64,000 nt of DNA from Achatina immaculata. Lineage: Eukaryota > Mollusca > Gastropoda > Stylommatophora > Achatinidae. Both the position numbers and the translations under genes were made by a program. The notes beneath the pieces were generated by a model that was not told where the DNA came from, did not search any database, and saw only the letters and a program-made list of their open reading frames with translations. Of the stretch, positions 31,996 through 42,454 are shown piece after piece. The DNA is taken from positions 455,179 through 519,178 of the forward strand of contig CM019710.1 of assembly GCA_009760885.1 (NCBI GenBank), written 5' to 3'. Positions within the stretch are counted from its first letter, which is position 1. The number at the start of each line of letters is the position of its first letter.

Positions 31996-33071
31996 CAAAG
32001 TTAACCTAATGGCCTGGTCGTTAATTAATCCCTCTCTGTTGGTCGGCGTTTAGATGTATAGACTGATTAATGAATGGCTGAGCGGACGATTTGAATGATT
32101 TATAAACAGGTGAATGATTAGATACGTGGAAGATGATTAATGATGGGTGAAAACCAAGAAATAGACACAACATGGAAAACAGAGAAAAGAATGAACACAC
32201 AAGAGACGAGAGAGTTGGCAGGCGGCGTGAAGGGCTTGATAAATTTTTAAAAACCAGAGTCAGGAGAAAGATATAGAACGTCAGGTATAGGGTGGTACTG
32301 TTACAGGTAGATGAACAACATCAAGAAATGAGGAAACCTATTCAGGCGTAATCTCACAGACATCGACGATCTAATTTGAAAAATAATATATAGTGTTTCT
32401 TTATTCCCGAGGACACGGCACATGATATTGACGACTGAAACAAAACTGAAGGAAATGCTGAATCAAGTAACAATTTTACTCAAGTGTCCCATTCATCAAC
32501 GATAATGGGCACTTTTTTTCAAACACTCTAAAACCATTTTACTTAATGACAACTGATGGGACCGCTTGAGATCTCGCGCTAAAAAAAAAGTAGTTCCTTC
32601 TTCCGCTAACATTCATAACAAGCTGCTATCACTGTTACACAACAGTTTTTTTAAAATATGGGCTTTAAACGGAAACTAGGAGATGGAGCCCTCGTCGACA
32701 TATCAGTACCGGTTGGTTTAGCTGTTAAGGCCACGTGTCATTTATGACAAGATCACGTGATCGCTGGTGCCGGAATAAAAATATGACCCTGTCTGTATAT
32801 TATTAAAGTACACTAATAAACCAGGACAACACTGGTTTGGTCATTGGCTGTATCTGGTAACATACTTTTAAAAGTCTGTGTGTGTGTTTGTAGTTTTCTT
32901 AACTTCAGTACATGAAAACAAGGGGCTGAACTTAGTGCGGAGAAAATCTGACGGCTAATTGAAAGCACCGGAAAGGATGGTCAATCCTCACACGACAAGC
33001 TCTATCAGTTATTGTGTGGTGGTGGAGATATTAAAGAGGAGATAGGGTCACTTATTGGTGTGTCCGGAGGG
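31996..33071. other. No feature recognised
   Basis: Contains the 12-base perfect palindrome GATCACGTGATC (about 32751) and short GTGT runs. No gene or repeat match noted. Confidence 0.4.
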
Positions 33072-33073
33072 CA

Positions 33074-33147
<74 letters not shown>

Positions 33148-33462
33148 ATCTGTTCGCCTGCCTGCCTGTTTGTCTGTCAGTCTGTCAATCTATATGTCAG
33201 TCTGTCTGCCTGTCTATCTGTCTGTCTATTTGTATGTCTGTCTACCTCTTTGTTTACCTGTCTATCTGCCTGACTGTCTGTCTTTATGCATTCCTGTCTG
33301 TGTATCTATCTGGTTGTCTCTTTGCTTATCTACTTGTCTGCTTTTCTTTGTCCTTGCCTTTCTGTCTACCTGTCTGTCTGTCTAGCTGTCTGTCTGTCTG
33401 TGTGTCTGTCTATCTGTCTGTCTGTGTGTCTGTTTGTCTGTCTGTCTACCTATTTGTCTAAC
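33072..33462. repeat. (TATC)n grading into (TGTC)n microsatellite
   Basis: A perfect (TATC)n at about 33074-33146 is followed by 310 bp of imperfect TGTC/TATC/TGCC tetranucleotides. The perfect end is the younger expansion. Open frames through it (tandem S/I/Y/L/C) are low-complexity artefacts. Confidence 0.95.
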
Positions 33463-33639
33463 ACCAGTATTATTTCTTCATGTGACAACGTCTTGCCTCC
33501 AGCCTATAAGTTACTCGGAGGACATTATGTAAGAAATCCGGTAACACTGTCCTTCGTAACGGGAAACTTTTTCTTCTGACTGTCTTCTAGACACAAGGGC
33601 TCCACTTTCACACAGTACATTTTAGTTTCAGTTTTTCGG

Positions 33640-35540
33640 CTGTCAGCGTGAGTAAACGTGTGTGCATGATTAAAAGTGTGCGTACGTGAGTAAAAGTGTG
33701 TGCGTGAGTAAACGTGTATACGTGAGTAAACATGTGTACGTGAGTAAACATGTGTACGTGAGTAAACGTGTGTACGTGAGTAAAAGTGTGTGCGTGAGTA
33801 AAAGTGTGTGCGTGAGTAAACATGTGTACGTGAGTAAACGTGTGTACGTGAATAAACGTGTGTACGTGAGTAAACGTGTGTACGTGTGTAAACATGTGTA
33901 CGTGTGTAAACATGTGTACGTGAGTAAATATGTGTACGTGTGTAAACATGTGTACGTGAGTAAACGTGTGTATGTGAGTAAACATGTGTACGTGAGTAAA
34001 CGTGTGTAAGTGAGTAAACATGTGTACGTGAGTAAACGTGTGTATGTGAGTAAACATGTGTACGTGAGTAAACGTGTGTAAGTGAGTAAACATGTGTACG
34101 TGAGTAAACATGTGTACGTGAGTAAACATGTGTACGTGAGTAAACGTGTGTAAGTGAGTAAACATGTGTAAGTGAGTAAACATGTGTAAGTGAGTAAACA
34201 TGTGTACGTGAGTAAGCATGTGTACGTGAGTAAACATGTGTACGTGAGTAAACGTGTGTAAGTGAGTAAACATGTGTACGTGAGTAAACGTGTGTAAGTG
34301 AGTAAACATGTGTACGTGAGTAAACGTGTGTAAGTGAGTAAACGTCTGTATGTGAGTAAACATGTGTACGTGAGTAAACATGTGTACGTGAGTAAACGTG
34401 TGTAAGTGAGTAAACATGTGTACGTGAGTAAACGTCTGTAAGTGAGTAAACATGTGTACGTGAGTAAACGTGTGTAAGTGAGTAAACATGTGTACGTGAG
34501 TAAACGTGTGTAAGTGAGTAAACATGTGTACGTGAGTAAACGTGTGTAAGTGAGTAAACATGTGTACGTGAGTAAACGTGTGTAAGTGAGTAAACATGTG
34601 TACGTGAGTAAACGTGTGTATGTGAGTAAACATGTGTACGTGAGTAAACGTGTGTAAGTGAGTAAACATGTGTACGTGAGTAAACATGTGTACGTGAGTA
34701 AACATGTGTACGTGAGTAAACGTGTGTAAGTGAGTAAACATGTGTAAGTGAGTAAACATGTGTAAGTGAGTAAACATGTGTACGTGAGTAAGCATGTGTA
34801 CGTGAGTAAACATGTGTACGTGAGTAAACGTGTGTAAGTGAGTAAACATGTGTACGTGAGTAAACGTGTGTAAGTGAGTAAACATGTGTACGTGAGTAAA
34901 CGTGTGTAAGTGAGTAAACGTCTGTATGTGAGTAAACATGTGTACGTGAGTAAACATGTGTACGTGAGTAAACGTGTGTAAGTGAGTAAACATGTGTACG
35001 TGAGTAAACGTCTGTAAGTGAGTAAACATGTGTACGTGAGTAAACGTGTGTAAGTGAGTAAACATGTGTACGTGAGTAAACGTGTGTAAGTGAGTAAACA
35101 TGTGTACGTGAGTAAACGTGTGTAAGTGAGTAAACATGTGTACGTGAGTAAACGTGTGTAAGTGAGTAAACGTCTGTATGTGAGTAAACATGTGTACGTG
35201 AGTAAACGTCTGTATGTGAGTAAACATGTGTACGTGAGTAAACGTGTGTAAGTGAGTAAACATGTGTACGTGAGTAAAAGTGTGTACGTGAGTACACGTG
35301 TGTGCGTGAGTAAACATGTGTACGTGAGTAAACATGTGTACGTGAGTAAACGTGTGTACGTGAGTAAACGTGTGTACGTGAGTAAACATGTGTACGTGAG
35401 TAAACGTGTGTACGTGAGTAAATATGTGTACGTGAGTAAACGTGTGTACGTGAGTAAAAGTGTGTACGTGAGTAAACATGTGTACGTGAGTAAACGTGTG
35501 TATGTGAGTAAACATGTGTACGTGAGTAAACGAGTGCACG
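33640..35540. repeat. 18-bp minisatellite, ~105 copies, with 576-bp higher-order repeat
   Basis: Units of GTGAGTAAACATGTGTAC with a few recurrent variants (ACGTGTGT for ACATGTGT, AAGTG for ACGTG). Rare variant units recur exactly 576 bp apart: AGTAAGCATG at 34211 and 34787, AACGTCTGTA at 34341 and 34917, again at 34431 and 35007, TGTATGTGAG at 34041 and 34617. So 32 units were duplicated as a block (about 34000-35150). Because 18 is divisible by three, both strands carry very long open frames of hexapeptide repeats (HVYSRT antisense, 695 codons including flanks at 33525-35612). I treat those as consequences of the period. Confidence 0.97.
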
Positions 35541-35673
35541 ATGTATATGGTTCTTTATTGTGAAATGATAAACGTACTGAGTCATTTGTTTGTCAGATAT
35601 TAATGGGAGCACCTTCTCTTCATACAGTTGATTCAGCCACCAGTATGTGAGTGGTATCTTTGTGGCAACACTT

Positions 35674-35799
35674 AACAGACTATGCTCTTATCTAAGAAAC
35701 AGACTATGCTCTTATCTAAGAAACAGACTATGCTGTTATCTAAGAAACAGACTATGCTCTTATCTAAGAAACAGACTATGCTGTTATCTAAGAAACAGA
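35674..35799 (+). repeat. 24-bp repeat derived from LINE codons
   Basis: Five copies of AACAGACTATGCTCTTATCT AAGA, reading T-M-L-L-S-K-K-Q in frame. The intact family A element at 47.4-49.2 kb has T-M-V-I-S-K-K-Q-N at this position once. The copies alternate CTCTT and CTGTT, so the later expansion involved a two-unit block. Confidence 0.92.
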
Positions 35800-36425
35800 A
35801 TTCACCAACATGGAGTGTAGAATTAAATGGAACAATTCTAAATAAAATTCAGAAATTCAAATACCTTGTGACAATAGTAACTTTAGATGAGAAATGCAGA
35901 AACAAATTTAGGAGCAGGATGGGTCAAGCTAAAGACTGCATTTCAGAGAATGAGAAACATATTAGCCAACACATCCTTTTCCATGAATGTTAGAAAACGA
36001 GTCCTAAAATGCTATATTGAACCTATCTTGTTATATGGAAGTGAATTATGGACAAAAGACAGATCTGCACAAAAATTATTGGAAGCAGCAGAAATATGGT
36101 TTATTAGAAGAATGTTGCGAATTCCCTGAACAGCAAAGATTATTAATGAAGAATGTATGAGAAGAGCAGGAGAAACAAAAGGGCATTGTCAAAAGCATAC
36201 GAGAAAGACAATATAATTTTATAGGACATACAATGAGAAGAGGGGGCACTGAAAATATTGTAACAGCAGGAAAAATATATGGAAGAAGAGCCAGGGGAAG
36301 GCCAAGAGAAACGATACTGGATAGTCTGATGAGATGGCGTGAGAGGAGATCACCAGTTGCACTGATGGGTTATATGGAGAAATATAATAGCTAATTCCAG
36401 TCGGCACGGCACCTGATAATGATCA
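35674..36425 (+). mobile_element. Family A LINE copy with an amplified codon block
   Basis: Plus-strand, 5'-truncated copy of about 750 bp. It begins inside the thumb region and contains the family segments equivalent to [44 protein letters not shown] and the CAGTCGGCACGGCACCTGAT end with a degenerate (TGA)n tail. Several frameshifts and a stop after RMLRIP. Its left 126 bp are a 24-bp tandem repeat. Flanks at 35617-35673 and 36445-36510 are diverged copies of one sequence (GTTGATTCAGCCACCAGTAT versus GTTGACTCAACCACCTGTAT), so it sits between two old tandem repeats. Confidence 0.85.
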
Positions 36426-36904
36426 TGATAATGATGATAGTAATAGCTTTCTTGCGTCACTATAGTTGACTCAACCACCTGTATCTGACTTGTATACCCG
36501 TGTGCCACTGTCACAACAGCTTGTGTGTTTGTGATAATACGACTCAACATTATCACTAGATATTACTGGCTAATACGAAGCAATTCACTCTGATGGTATC
36601 TGAAGTTACTTTGTTTACCATTTCCTATCCATGCTTTTGAAGTGTAAGGCTTGCTGTTTGATATTCACCTCCTTTTTTAGTTGGCTCATCTACAATTCCT
36701 TCTTGTCATCATATCCCGTAGCATGTTGACTTGTTGATACAACCAACCATAGATTTCAGTTTCATTGGCAATTTACATCAATGGTGTAAAGCGGAAATTA
36801 ACAAAAGATTAAGATTGAGGGGAAAAAACCCACTTTCAGCAGAATGAGGAAGATCAGTACATCAAAACAAATACCACAGCAACTAACATTTCGCATCATA
36901 AAAT
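36426..36904. other. No gene recognised
   Basis: Includes the diverged flank repeat at 36445-36510 noted with the preceding LINE. No other feature. Confidence 0.4.
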
Positions 36905-37015
36905 TCTACGTATATTCAATATTCTTTTTATGGTACAGAAGCCTGGAGTTTAAATAAGACAAGAGAAGAGAAAATCGAGGACCTAGAAATGTGAATATAC
37001 AGAAGAATAAGGCGT
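36905..37015 (+). mobile_element. LINE C-terminal fragment, part 1 (interrupted by family B)
   Basis: Plus strand gives F-Y-G-T-E-A-W-S-L-N-K-T-R-E-E-K-I-E and Y-R-R-I-R-R-I-L-W. It continues beyond a family B insertion at 38086 with R-R-E-L-L-N-M-I-K-T-R-Q-L-R-Y-F. Together the two parts match the usual order of a LINE C-terminal region. Confidence 0.7.
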
Positions 37016-38085
37016 ATTCTATGGTCACTCAGTCATATGCATGTTCCTTGCGGAACTTTGACTCCCTAAAAGCTCTCCGGTTGGCCTCTGTATTGTAAGC
37101 AAGATGTCCTGATGCCGATGCATCTATTTGCATATCATCAACGATGCCTTGCAGCCATCTTCGCCTTGGTCTTCCTCTCTTTCTTTCTCCCATTATGTAC
37201 CCTTCCAAGACAGTTTTCTCTAAATTATCACGACGTTTAATGTGTTAAAATATTTAAGGTTTCTCTGTTTAATCCTTTTTACTAGTCAGCCTTCTTCAAT
37301 ATTAAGTTCTTGTAATATGGATATATTTGTTCTTTTTTGTGTCCATGACATCTGAAGAACTCTTCTGTAGCATTTACATTCAAAAGTATTTAAAGTATGT
37401 GTTTCTCAGCTGTTTTGTTAAGTGTCCAGGTCTCACAGGCATATGTTGTCATAGGAAAGATGCATGGCCTTAAAAATCTTATTTTTGTAGTTCTGTCTGT
37501 TCCTCTCCACAGCTTCTTTAGTTGTTTTACTTTCTGAAGAGCGATATATGTCCTGTTTTTAATTTCCCTCATTGTATCTCCATTATTAGTTAGCAGTGAT
37601 CCAAGATATTAAAAACTCTCCATCTCTTCCGATATTTTCTCGTTGATACATATTTCGGCTGCCTTATTTGTTTTGTCAGTTGTCATTAGTTTATTTTTAA
37701 TCGCATTAAGATATAGGTTTTGCTCTTCACTATTCTTACGGACTGACATATTTAGTTTTCCATTCCTTTTTGTGCTGTGTATAGTAACACCGTGTCACAA
37801 TCATATCTAATCTTTAGTATTTCATAACCTCCAATTTTTAATGGCATAATAATATTCTTTGTATACATCTTCTCTAACATTCCTCATTATATTTTCAGTA
37901 TACAAGTTAAATAAATAAGGCGACAATATGCACCCGTGACGGACCCCTTGCTTTATGTGAAACCAAGTTGTTGTTTCACCATTTATTCTTACTGCTGCTT
38001 GTTGGTCTAGATACAGCATTGATGTTAATTGTATCAAATGTGTTGGATTTTCCATTTTTTTGCATTATATCCAATGGACAGAAAA
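37016..38085 (-). mobile_element. Family B LINE, ~1.05 kb, nested in another LINE
   Basis: Antisense copy from the family B 3' end (37030, ATGCATGTTCCTTGCGGAAC) to about 38056. It includes the RT region QGVRHGCILSPYLFNLYTEN (37960-37905), a decayed YADD region near 37790, the thumb, LWRGTDRTTKIRFLRPCIF and the KRGRP-equivalent. It is the most extended family B copy inside the window apart from the one running off the right end. Stops and frameshifts inactivate it. Possible imperfect target duplication TATTCTATGG / TATATCCAATGG at the two edges. Confidence 0.85.
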
Positions 38086-38760
38086 GAAAAAAAAAACCAA
38101 CCAAGTGCTAAACCAACTAAAGTGAGAAGAGAACTATTGAACATGATAAAAACAAGACAGCTAAGGTACTTTTGGCATGTCAAGAGGAACAATATTATGA
38201 TGAAGATTCTTCTGAAGGTAAGACCGAAGGGAAAAGAACAAGAGGACGGCAGCGAAGAGATGAGTGGACAATATGAAGAGATGGGTGGACAACATGAAGA
38301 GATGGGTGGACAACATGAAGAGATGAGTGAACAACATGAAGAGATAGGTGGACATGAAGAGATGGGTGGACAACATGAAGAGATGGGTGGACAACATGAA
38401 GAGATGAGTGGACAATATGAAGAGATGAGTGGACAATATGAAGAGATGGGTGGACAACATGAAGAGATGAGTGGACAACATGAAGAGATGAGTGGACAAC
38501 ATGAAGAGATAGGTGGACATGAAGAGATGGGTGGACAACATGAAGAGATAGGTGGACATGAAGAGATGAGTGAACAACATGAAGAGATAGGTGGACATGA
38601 AGAGATGGGTGGACAACATGAAGAGATGAGTGGACAACATGAAGAGAAGTACAGTGACAAGCTTGGCCGAGTGCTCAACGAAGACGAGAAACAGAGCAAG
38701 TGGAGCTTCATTACAGCAAACCATCCACAGGGAGACGGCACGAGATGATGATGATGATGA
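38086..38760 (+). mobile_element. LINE C-terminal fragment, part 2, with minisatellite
   Basis: Continues the LINE from 36905-37015: L-L-N-M-I-K-T-R-Q-L-R-Y-F-W-H-V-K-R-N-N, then G-K-R-T-R-G-R-Q-R-R. It is followed by an amplified W-V-D-N-M-K-R block and finally a tail reading N-R-A-S-G-A-S..., GGAGACGGCACGAGATGATG and (GAT)n. The end resembles the family A style (GGCAC-like end plus TGA repeats) but differs in sequence. Confidence 0.72.
38240..38645 (+). repeat. 21-bp (and 15-bp variant) minisatellite from LINE codons
   Basis: About nineteen units of GAGATGGGTGGACAACATGAA with variants (GAGTGGACAATATGAA) and shortened GAGATAGGTGGACATGAA units. In the LINE frame each unit reads R-W-V-D-N-M-K, the W-x-D-N-I/M motif near the C terminus. 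Longer groups, such as the ATAGGTGGACATGAAGAGAT combination, recur in order, showing multi-unit duplications. Confidence 0.94.
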
Positions 38761-38844
38761 TTTAATCACCACTAGCGTCTTGGATATGGTCCTTAGACCA
38801 TATTATATTGATAGATCTTCTACCTTCAGCCTTCTCATAAGAGT

Positions 38845-39166
38845 CATCATCATCATCAGGTGCCGTGCCGACTGGCGTTGGTTATTATACTTCTCCAGAG
38901 TACATGATCCTTCATGCAGGCCATCAGCTCAGTTGGTGATCTCCTCTCACACCATCTCGTCAGACTGTCCAGTATCATTTCTCTTGGTCTTCCCCTGGCT
39001 CTTCTTCCCTCTATTGTTCCTGCTGTGATAATTTCTGTGCCCCCTCTTCTCATTGCATGTCCGATGAAATTATATTATCGCTCTCTTATTTTTTTGACAA
39101 TACTTTTTTTCTATCTCCAACTCTTCTCGAACATTCTCCATTAGTTATTTTTGTTGGCCCATTAGT
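38845..39166 (-). mobile_element. Family A LINE 3' fragment with 13-bp TSD
   Basis: Antisense 322-bp copy starting with (CATCAT)n and the complement of the GCCAACGCCAGTCGGCACGG end, then GRPREMILDSLTRWCERRSP on the minus strand. TTCTCATAAGAGT occurs at 38832-38844 and 39167-39179 as the target duplication. The 5' truncation lies within the W-T-A-K-I-T codons. Confidence 0.92.
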
Positions 39167-39275
39167 TTCTCATAAGAGTACACTTCGCTTTCTGATACAC
39201 TACAAAGTACTAAGAATATAATCCATATCTAGCACGAAGAAGTGGATCTGCACTATGTGTGTTCAGTCAATTTTT

Positions 39276-39780
39276 TTCATCATCATCATCATCATCATCA
39301 TCATTATTATCATGTGCCTTGTCGGCATAAATGTCTTTCCTTGATGTTTTCACGCAGTTTATTACTTCTTATTACACTCTCGCATTACATGTCCATGATT
39401 TTTTTTCCACTCGAGTTTCCCCTGCATCTCTTCCCATTTAACTTTCCTGTAGTTATGATGTTTTCAAGCCCTCCTCTTCTCATTACATGCCGAATGAACG
39501 ATTATTGTCTTTTTCTTTTGGATTTAATTAGGTTCATTTCTCACTTTCTTTTTCTTAGACATTCCCTGTTTTGTTTCTTTTATCTTAGCTGCCAGTGGCA
39601 TTCTTAACTTTTTTTTTCCAAGAAAGCGCATCTCTGTTGCCCCTAGTGATCTTTGCATCGATCTCCTCATTGTCCAAGACTCACTTCCATAGAGTATGAT
39701 TGACTCAGTGTAACATCTAAGAACTCTCTTTCTAATATTCAGCGACAGAAAGCCATGACCCAAGATGTTCCACATTGTTT
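39276..39780 (-). mobile_element. Diverged family A-like LINE fragment
   Basis: (CATCAT)n at 39276-39313, then sequence complementing a LINE end (TGCCTTGTCGGCA instead of TGCCGTGCCGAC). The minus-strand frame at 39775-39524 reads SLNIRKRVLRCYTESIILYG, GSESWTMRRSMQRSLGATEM and RMPLAAKI, clearly homologous to family A. More diverged than the other copies, so probably a sister subfamily. Confidence 0.78.
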
Positions 39781-39804
39781 CTTATTTTGTTTTGTTTAAG
39801 TTAT

Positions 39805-39966
39805 ATAAGTGCATGGACCAAGGCGAAGATGGCTGCAAGACATTGTTAATGATCTGCGAATGGACGCATCAGCAGCAGGGCACCTTGCTTACAATGAGAG
39901 GACTACAGGAGAGCTGTTGGGAAGCAAAGTTCCACAAGGGATGTGCACATGACTGACTGACTGACT
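39805..39966 (+). mobile_element. Family B LINE 3' end with (TGAC)n tail
   Basis: Plus-strand 160-bp fragment: CCAAGGCGAAGATGGCTGCA, then ATCAGCAGCAGGGCACCTTG, GCTGTTGGGAAGCAAAGTTC and the 3' end CACAAGGGATGTGCACATGA followed by CTGACTGACTGAC. Strongly truncated; no complete domain. Confidence 0.8.
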
Positions 39967-40339
39967 ATGCAGATGAGATAAAGCTTATCGTTTTTTTTAT
40001 GTCAGTGTCCTATGACCAGACACAATATAATGAGACGGGTTGTCTCCATCAGCTTTATAACCGGCCTGGCATGGGAGAGCGGTACCAACAGACTGGCAAA
40101 GATAGCAGGTAATTTAACGATTAAAAAAGAGAGGGAAAAAAGGAAAGTTTTGGAGGTCGTCGATTACTGTAACCGGTTTATATTATCAGAAACCGTAGTA
40201 AAAATCAACCAATAAAAATAGGTTGGAGGATAATCTGGTCAGTCTTATGATAATGCTCAGTTTTTATGGAGGAAAATCAGCCATTTAGATTTTGGTTCAG
40301 TTTATAAACCTTATCCTGAAGATGAAATCTCGCCACAAA
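39967..40339. other. No feature recognised
   Basis: No repeat or gene noticed. Confidence 0.4.
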
Positions 40340-40600
40340 TAAGGTAAGAAAACATTTTCTCTCGGCCACTGAGAGGAACTATAAGGCGGGGAGTGGGAGT
40401 GCAATACTTCTTTAATAGACTCCACCACCACTTTGACTATGACGATCCCTGCCCTGCTAGGCAGGCTAAGTTTATAAATTGGGGCACCAACGGAGAGGTC
40501 GGATAGGGTCTTGGTCAGCTATGAGTCGCCGAGCCTGGCGCTAGCTTATCAGTTCTGTGTGTCGCAGATTTCCAGAGTGGACAAGGTCTTCGCCGTCAAA
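40340..40600 (+). mobile_element. Dispersed element with edge tandem repeat (copy 3, single unit)
   Basis: Plus-oriented copy. It shares GTGCAATACTTCTTTAATAG ACTCCACCACCA with 15316-15350 and GGGTCTTGGTCAGCTATGAG with 15421-15445, in the same order, with CCCTGCCCTGCTAGGCAGGC where the others have CGCCCCGTTAGC. The edge holds only one unit (GTCGCCGAGCCTGGCGCTAG CTTATCAGTTCT) of what is a 17-unit array in the copy at 45655. Confidence 0.62.
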
Positions 40601-40664
40601 AATATTAAACTAACAACAACCATAACTCCATAATGTTCATTCAATTATTTTTTTCCTTTGTTCA

Positions 40665-41050
40665 GTTCCAGTATTTAAAACAAAAATCTTGTTCATGTAA
40701 CACTACTAGTTTAGGTTCCAGCTCACAAAAGAAAAAAAGAGTGAGAAGCGTTGCTGTAGAGACCGAAGCTATTTCACGTGATCTTCTTCTGCGTTCAAGG
40801 TTGTTGGTCACATCAGATCTTGATCCCTGTCGACATGGCAAAGCCGCAGTCCTCTCCAGATCCTGATAGCAGCCCCAAAGCTTTTGCCCCAAGCTTGTGC
40901 CCTCTGGCCATGTCACACGCCTCAGGTCTGCATGGTTTGGACACTCTTGAACGATATGTTCTGGAGTATGGACTCCCCTGCCACCTGGACACGTCTGTGT
41001 GACAGATTTTAAGTCGATATGTTTCACGCGATAAACTGCTTTGTTAACCA
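40665..41050 (-). mobile_element. LINE 3' end, Cys/His C-terminal tail, antisense
   Basis: Minus strand reads T-C-P-G-G-R-G-V-H-T-P-E-H-I-V-Q-E-C-P (41002-40947), then LRRVTWPEGTSLGQKLWGCY and Q-D-L-E-R-T-A. It is the C-x-GG..EH.xxxCP tail of Jockey/CR1-like LINE proteins, also present at 784-1069. The fragment ends with a GAA-rich tail (GAACGCAGAAGAAGATC, about 40796-40780). Start missing, reading frame otherwise open. Confidence 0.78.
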
Positions 41051-41220
41051 CTATGTGCTGATGTCAGTTAGCTCTTGCTTGTCAAGTTTTTGGTGGCTCT
41101 GAAAAGCGTCAACGCAAAGATTCAGTGATGTGTCTTTATTTTAACCATTTACACTCCAAAGCAACACTAGCTCACAACCCCGTGCTTATCAATACTTAGA
41201 AAGATATGTACCAAACTCTA

Positions 41221-41335
41221 GAATGAATGAATGAATAAATAATCTGTATTTTTAAATGATAAAGAATTGTGCACGCAGGCCCGTGTCACATTCTGCCCTT
41301 CATTTAAAATAAAAATGACATTTTTCGAACTCAAC
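41221..41335 (-). repeat. Interspersed repeat G with (TGAA)n tail
   Basis: (GAAT)n at 41221-41240, then AATCTGTATTTTTAAATGAT and GCACGCAGGCCCGTGTCACA TTCTGCCCTTCAT. Similar blocks lie at 60966-61075 (GGCACTCAGGCCTGTCTGAC ATTATGCCC) and, as part of the tandem duplication, at 43251-43330. The tetranucleotide edge suggests the 3' end of a retroposon read on the minus strand. Confidence 0.6.
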
Positions 41336-42454
41336 TCATATTTTTATTTTTATAATGTAACTTCTTTATGCTTTCTTTGTACCAACATTTCTCGACAAAA
41401 TGTATTCTGACGGAGCATGGAAATTAATTCCGAAGGGAACGAGTTAATTTCCTGGGAACATTATTTGCTCGTGGATTGCATTTTTGTTTTTAAGCAACGT
41501 ATCCCAGGTTAGGATCGGTACGTGACCGAGAATGGGAAAAAAACCCATTAAAACAAGTTTTCAGACTTGCTCATATATCAGTTGTTTCCCTTTTAAAACG
41601 TGGTTATGTTTCCCTTCTTTATATTCAAATTTCCCTTCTGTTTAAGTTTGTCATACAAGAGGACCTTTCTTCCTGTTTGTTTTTTATTCTTGTTTTGTTT
41701 CTCACTGGTTCAGCTAGCACAAGTGGATAAGTGGGTCTATACGTGTGTGTGTGTGTGTGCGTGTTTAAAGTACATTCCCGGGTGTCTGAGTACTTTGTGT
41801 GTATGTGTGTGTCTTTTATTGTACCGTTAGGAAACAGCATGAAAACTGGCCTTACAATTACCTGGAAATGATGACAAATGGAAGAATTAACTTTGGGGTG
41901 GGGGCTGTGGGATGGAGAGTATCAAAGAGTAAGAAAATTAATATTTGTAAAATTCATATTTTCATTTCTTTCACCTTCATATTTTGGCGAAGCACGGCTT
42001 ATTTAAACAATACTATGACTGATCTGTTTGCATAAAACGGTAGGGGAAGTAAGCCGATGTTCGTGGCAGGAAATCTGGGTGCTTACAGCTCTCCTCTTTA
42101 CCAGCTGTCACCTCCAGATGTTCGAGGAAAGGGGACGTCCTCGTGGAACTTGGGGGGGGGGGGGGTGTTTGTAGAGAGGGGAATGCTATGACTGTTCAGC
42201 CAGGACAGCCAGGCAGCATGTTGCATTTGCTGCGTGTCTCTGATATGTCAGTCCACTATTTGATGTGATCTTTTCAGCTTTTGTCACAGTTTATGTGCAT
42301 TAGCACTTCTAGTAAGTGTTAATCTATGATATCTGTTCGTAATATTTTTCGTTTTTCGTCAGTTTTTGTTCCGGTAACTGTTTTTAATTTTTTAATGTTC
42401 AATCGAATTCAGTGACTGTTAGCGAAGAAGCAGGTTTCTGAGTTTCGAAGTGGT

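Noticed and set aside
33012..33579. Cys/Ser/Leu/Ile-rich frames of 70-150 codons
   Set aside because: They are translated TATC/TGTC tetranucleotides, open in all plus frames.
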